This document shows, piece after piece, positions 3,141 to 6,189 of a DNA stretch of 6,189 nt. A program made the position numbers and the translations under genes. The DNA is taken from positions 1-6,189 of the forward strand of contig JAJZJJ010000190.1 in NCBI GenBank assembly GCA_021810175.1, written 5' to 3'. The notes beneath the pieces are model-generated. The model did not search any database. It was not told the origin of the DNA and saw nothing but the letters and a program-made list of their open reading frames with translations. Positions within the stretch are counted from its first letter, which is position 1; every line of letters starts with the position of its first letter. The stretch is from Acidobacteriota bacterium (GTDB taxonomy: Bacteria; Acidobacteriota; Terriglobia; Terriglobales; Acidobacteriaceae).

Positions 3141-6094
3141 GGTGCGTCTTCCTGAATCTGAGACAGGGAGGATTTCCGCGGCGTCTTCAGTTTTATGTCC
3201 TTCGACAGTTTTATATCCTTCGACAGTTTTATATCCTTCGACGGCCCAGCGCTACCGCCGTTTATACGGGTCCAGCCAGGGAGTTCGCTCGCGTTTACGG
3301 GTTGACCGGCGGCAGGGAAATACCGTGCAAGGAATCTACCGGTATGAGAGGCGGGATTTTCGGCGATCTGGCGAGGCGTTCCTTCAGCCACGATCTCGCC
3401 GCCGCCCACGCCGCCTTCCGGACCAAGATCGACAATCCAATCCGCCGCGCGAATTACGTCCAGATTGTGCTCGATGATCAGGATGGTGTTGCCGAGTTCG
3501 GTCAGCCGGTGCAGTACCTCCATCAACTTGCGAACGTCGTCAAAGTGGAGTCCGGTCGTCGGTTCATCGAGCAGGTAGAGGGTCCGGCCTGTTTGGCGCT
3601 TGGAGAGTTCCCTCGCCAGCTTCATCCGCTGCGCTTCGCCTCCTGAAAGTGTAGTGGCGGATTGCCCGAGATGCACATATCCCAGGCCCACATCGTTCAG
3701 CGTGGCCAATTTCTGCCGCACCGCCGGGATGTCGGTCAGCACGGTCAGCGCATCGGCGATCGACAGCTCCAGGATGTCAGCAATGGAGTGCCCGTTGAAG
3801 CGGACGGCGAGCGTTTCCTGGTTGTAGCGGCGGCCATTGCACACTTCGCATGTCACATACACATCCGGCAGAAAATTCATTTCGATGCGCCGCTGTCCGT
3901 CGCCCTGGCAGCTTTCGCACCGGCCGCCGGGGACGTTGAAGGAGAAGCGTCCGGCCTTGTAGCCGCGCTCGCGCGCCTCCGGCAGCATGGCAAAAAGCTC
4001 CCGGATGGCCGTGAAGACACCCGTGTAGGTGGCGGGGTTGGAACGTGGCGTGCGGCCTATGGGCGACTGATCGATCTGGATTACTTTATCGACCAGGTTG
4101 GAGCCTTCCACGCGGTCATGCTCGGCAGGCTCTTCGCGGGAGCCGTAGAGTTCCTGCGCCAAGGCCCGGTACAGGATGTCGTTGATCAGCGTGCTTTTGC
4201 CGGACCCGGAAACGCCGGTGACTACAGTGAGCAGGCCGAGCGGAAAGCGCGCGTTGACGTTTTTGAGATTGTGGCCTCGCGCGCCCTCGATGGTCAGCCA
4301 CTGCTTGCCGGGAGCACGAGGTTCGCCGGGAGACACAGTTTCCAGATTGCCGCTGAGATATCGACCGGTCAGGGAGGAAGGCGACTGCGCAATCATCTCG
4401 GGAGTTCCCTGGGCGACCAGTTCGCCACCCAGCCTGCCGGCGCCGGGTCCCAGATCGACGACGTAATCGGCGCGTCGAATGGTGTCTTCATCATGCTCAA
4501 CCACGAGCACGGTGTTGCCCAAATCCCGCAGCGAAATGAGAGCTTCAATGAGCCGTTCATTATCGCGCTGGTGCAGACCGATCGAGGGCTCGTCGAGGAC
4601 GTAGAGGACTCCGCGCAGCCTGGAGCCGATCTGGGTTGCCAGCCGGATGCGCTGCCCCTCTCCTCCGGACAGAGTGGCCGCGCTGCGATCCAGCGAGAGA
4701 TATCCCAGGCCGACGGCGTTCAGAAATTCCAGCCGCTCCATGATTTCGCGCTGCAGGCGATCCGTAATGAGCTGCTCACGTTCACTGAACTGGAAACCTC
4801 GTACGGCCTGGAGCGCCTCCGTCAACGACAAGGCTGTGAAATCCGCAATGGAGCGGCCGTTGGCCTTCACGGAAAGCGATTCCGGTCGCAGGCGCCTGCC
4901 ATGGCACTCCGGACAGGTCGTTGCCGACATATAGGCCATCAGCCATTCCCGGTAGCTGTCGGATCGGACTTCTTCCAGCGACTGGTGCAGCCACTGCAAA
5001 ATGCCGTGGAAACCAGTGCGTGGGCCTTCCCCACGTTTCGGACCAAAGAGCAGAAGGTCCTGTTGCGCGGCAGTAAGCTGTTCAAAAGGCTTCTTCAGGT
5101 CGATTTTGTAGCGATCGGCAGCCAAATGGACGAGCCTGGACAGGTATTGCGAGCTTCCTCCCGGTCCAAGTCCGCCCTCCAGCAGCGGCTTGGACCAATC
5201 CACGATGACCTTTGCCGGATCGAAGTCGTAGATGCTGCCTAGCCCATTGCACAGCGGGCATGCGCCGTACGCGCTGTTGAAGGAGAAGCTGCGCGGTTCC
5301 AGCTTTGGAACGCTGACGCCACAGTCCGGGCAAGCCATGGAAGAGGAGTAGAGCTCTTCTTCCGTTTTCCCCTCCGCGCCAGGAAATCCCACAAGGACCA
5401 GCCCGTTCGCCATCTGCAGGGCTTTGGTGACAGCTGCCTCCAGGCGCTTCTCCACGCCCGGCTTGACGGCAATCCGGTCGATGATCGCCTCAATCGTGTG
5501 GTTCTTTCGCTTTTCCAGGACGACATCTTCCGCCAGATCGCGCACTTCGCCGTCAATGCGGGCACGAAAACCCTGCTGCTCCAGCCGTTCCAGCTCGTCG
5601 CGAAATTCTCCTTTGCGGCCGCGCACCAGCGGCGCGTACACGATGACTCGCTCTCCGGGAGCCAGATGCATGACCCGTTCTACGATCTGGTCGGCGGACT
5701 GGCGGGAGATCGGGCGGCCGCATTTCGGGCAGTGCGGCACGCCAACCGATGCATAAAGAAGGCGAAGGTAGTCGTAGATTTCGGTGATGGTGCCTACGGT
5801 CGAGCGCGGACTGCGGCTGGTGGTTTTCTGCTCGATGGAAATCGCCGGGCTGAGTCCCTCGATGGAATCCACGTCGGGGCGCTCCATCTGGTCCAGAAAT
5901 TGCCGGGCATAGGCGGAGAGCGTCTCGACGTAACGGCGTTGGCCCTCCGCATAGATCGTGTCGAACGCAAGCGAGGACTTGCCGGAGCCGGACAGCCCGG
6001 TGATGACGGTGAGGGAATTCCGGGGAATCTCCACCGTCACGTTCTTCAGGTTGTGCTGGCGTGCTCCGCGAACTATCAGCTTTTGAATCGGCAT
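3137..6094 (-). CDS. uvrA: UvrABC excision repair ATPase subunit A, with a repeat-bearing C-terminal tail
   Basis: UvrA finds bulky DNA damage with UvrB and loads it for nucleotide excision repair. The 985-residue protein is complete: Walker A GLSGSGKS (33-40), zinc module C255/C258/C279/C282, signature LSGGEGQR (475-482), Walker B LYVLDEPS (497-504), second Walker A GVSGSGKS (627-634), second zinc module C726/C729/C749/C752, signature LSGGEAQR (816-823) and Walker B LYLLDEPT (839-846). Start ATG 6094 gives [19 protein letters not shown], in register with known UvrA N-termini; an upstream in-frame ATG at 6172 would add 26 unconserved residues. A weak GAGA precedes 6094. The family usually ends near the HTGRFL here (about 917-922). 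This protein continues for about 63 residues, including three SKDIKL units (952-969). It is first in the operon with the CPBP protease and pyrE. Confidence 0.97.
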   Translation of the reverse strand: MPIQKLIVRGARQHNLKNVTVEIPRNSLTVITGLSGSGKSSLAFDTIYAEGQRRYVETLSAYARQFLDQMERPDVDSIEGLSPAISIEQKTTSRSPRSTVGTITEIYDYLRLLYASVGVPHCPKCGRPISRQSADQIVERVMHLAPGERVIVYAPLVRGRKGEFRDELERLEQQGFRARIDGEVRDLAEDVVLEKRKNHTIEAIIDRIAVKPGVEKRLEAAVTKALQMANGLVLVGFPGAEGKTEEELYSSSMACPDCGVSVPKLEPRSFSFNSAYGACPLCNGLGSIYDFDPAKVIVDWSKPLLEGGLGPGGSSQYLSRLVHLAADRYKIDLKKPFEQLTAAQQDLLLFGPKRGEGPRTGFHGILQWLHQSLEEVRSDSYREWLMAYMSATTCPECHGRRLRPESLSVKANGRSIADFTALSLTEALQAVRGFQFSEREQLITDRLQREIMERLEFLNAVGLGYLSLDRSAATLSGGEGQRIRLATQIGSRLRGVLYVLDEPSIGLHQRDNERLIEALISLRDLGNTVLVVEHDEDTIRRADYVVDLGPGAGRLGGELVAQGTPEMIAQSPSSLTGRYLSGNLETVSPGEPRAPGKQWLTIEGARGHNLKNVNARFPLGLLTVVTGVSGSGKSTLINDILYRALAQELYGSREEPAEHDRVEGSNLVDKVIQIDQSPIGRTPRSNPATYTGVFTAIRELFAMLPEARERGYKAGRFSFNVPGGRCESCQGDGQRRIEMNFLPDVYVTCEVCNGRRYNQETLAVRFNGHSIADILELSIADALTVLTDIPAVRQKLATLNDVGLGYVHLGQSATTLSGGEAQRMKLARELSKRQTGRTLYLLDEPTTGLHFDDVRKLMEVLHRLTELGNTILIIEHNLDVIRAADWIVDLGPEGGVGGGEIVAEGTPRQIAENPASHTGRFLARYFPAAGQPVNASELPGWTRINGGSAGPSKDIKLSKDIKLSKDIKLKTPRKSSLSQIQEDAP
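3148..3153 (-). promoter_or_regulatory. Ribosome binding site of the CPBP gene, inside the uvrA end
   Basis: AGGAAG (minus strand) stands 7 bases before the ATG at 3140-3138. It is within the last codons of uvrA, which fits re-initiation at the ATGA overlap. Confidence 0.6.
3189..3242 (-). repeat. 18-bp tandem repeat, three units, in the uvrA 3' end
   Basis: Three adjacent 18-bp units lie at 3189-3206, 3207-3224 and 3225-3242. The plus-strand unit is AGTTTTATATCCTTCGAC. They are identical except for G3197 in the first, which gives GAC instead of GAT and still encodes Asp. On the coding strand each unit gives SKDIKL, and because 18 is a multiple of three any change in copy number would keep the frame. 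The ATA and AAA codons are AT-rich compared with the surrounding gene. Confidence 0.9.
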
Positions 6095-6189
6095 TTTTCT
6101 CGGGTGATCGTATGCGCTGTCCTGCGCCGCTAACCGGGTTCCCCGATGGCCAAAGTCCCGCTCCGGGAACATTTCGGGGCAGGGAATCT
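6095..6189 (-). promoter_or_regulatory. Upstream region of uvrA with a weak promoter candidate
   Basis: On the minus strand a TACGAT hexamer (6107-6112 on the plus strand) lies 12 bases before the uvrA ATG and could be a -10 box, but no convincing -35 box stands 16-18 bp upstream. I see no clear LexA-type palindrome in the part included here. The true promoter may be further upstream, outside the window. Confidence 0.2.

Noticed and set aside
2343..3155. 270-codon open frame on the plus strand, opposite the CPBP gene
   Set aside because: Its composition is very hydrophilic, as expected for the antisense of a membrane protein; the minus strand carries all CPBP motifs.
3189..3242. Tandem repeat as a CRISPR or regulatory iteron array
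   Set aside because: The units are directly adjacent without spacers and are translated in frame as the UvrA tail.
3662..5242. Long open frame of 526 codons on the plus strand, opposite uvrA
   Set aside because: It lies antisense to highly conserved UvrA motifs, has no recognisable domain and is the usual mirror frame of a GC-rich gene.
6095..6172. Upstream ATG (6172) as the uvrA start
   Set aside because: The added 26 residues have no likeness to UvrA N-termini, while ATG 6094 places the conserved [11 protein letters not shown] segment where the family has it.

Overview
The window looks like a piece of a GC-rich bacterial chromosome, and an acidobacterium (Terriglobia-like) is my best guess. 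That guess rests on the general style of the proteins and repeats, not on a marker gene, so it is an inference. The right two thirds are conserved housekeeping sequence. The left quarter is accessory sequence.

Layout. Positions 1-282 hold the N-terminal part of an IS110-family transposase on the minus strand, cut by the window edge. It carries a short repeat in frame inside its coding sequence. Positions 283-838 have no convincing gene. They hold an inverted repeat that would fold over the transposase ribosome binding site, two near-identical stem-loop repeats about 250 bp apart, two smaller palindromes, and the promoter/operator area of the next genes. Positions 839-1401 encode a two-gene toxin-antitoxin module on the plus strand: a ribbon-helix-helix antitoxin overlapping a ParE/RelE-type toxin. 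Positions 1402-1631 separate this module from the convergent operon and contain at most a 48-residue reading frame of unknown standing.

From 6094 down to 1632 the minus strand carries a compact operon: uvrA (excision repair ATPase), then a CPBP-family membrane protease joined to it by an ATGA stop/start overlap, then pyrE (orotate phosphoribosyltransferase) after a gap of about 33 bp. The three share a transcript by arrangement, not by an obvious common pathway. UvrA is complete, but it has a long low-complexity C-terminal tail containing three exact tandem SKDIKL units encoded by an 18-bp repeat.

I do not see a clearly new multi-gene system. The most interesting signals are the structured repeats and their relation to the IS110 element (repeat inside the transposase, repeat just outside its leader, leader able to hide the start site), and the tandem-repeat tail of UvrA.
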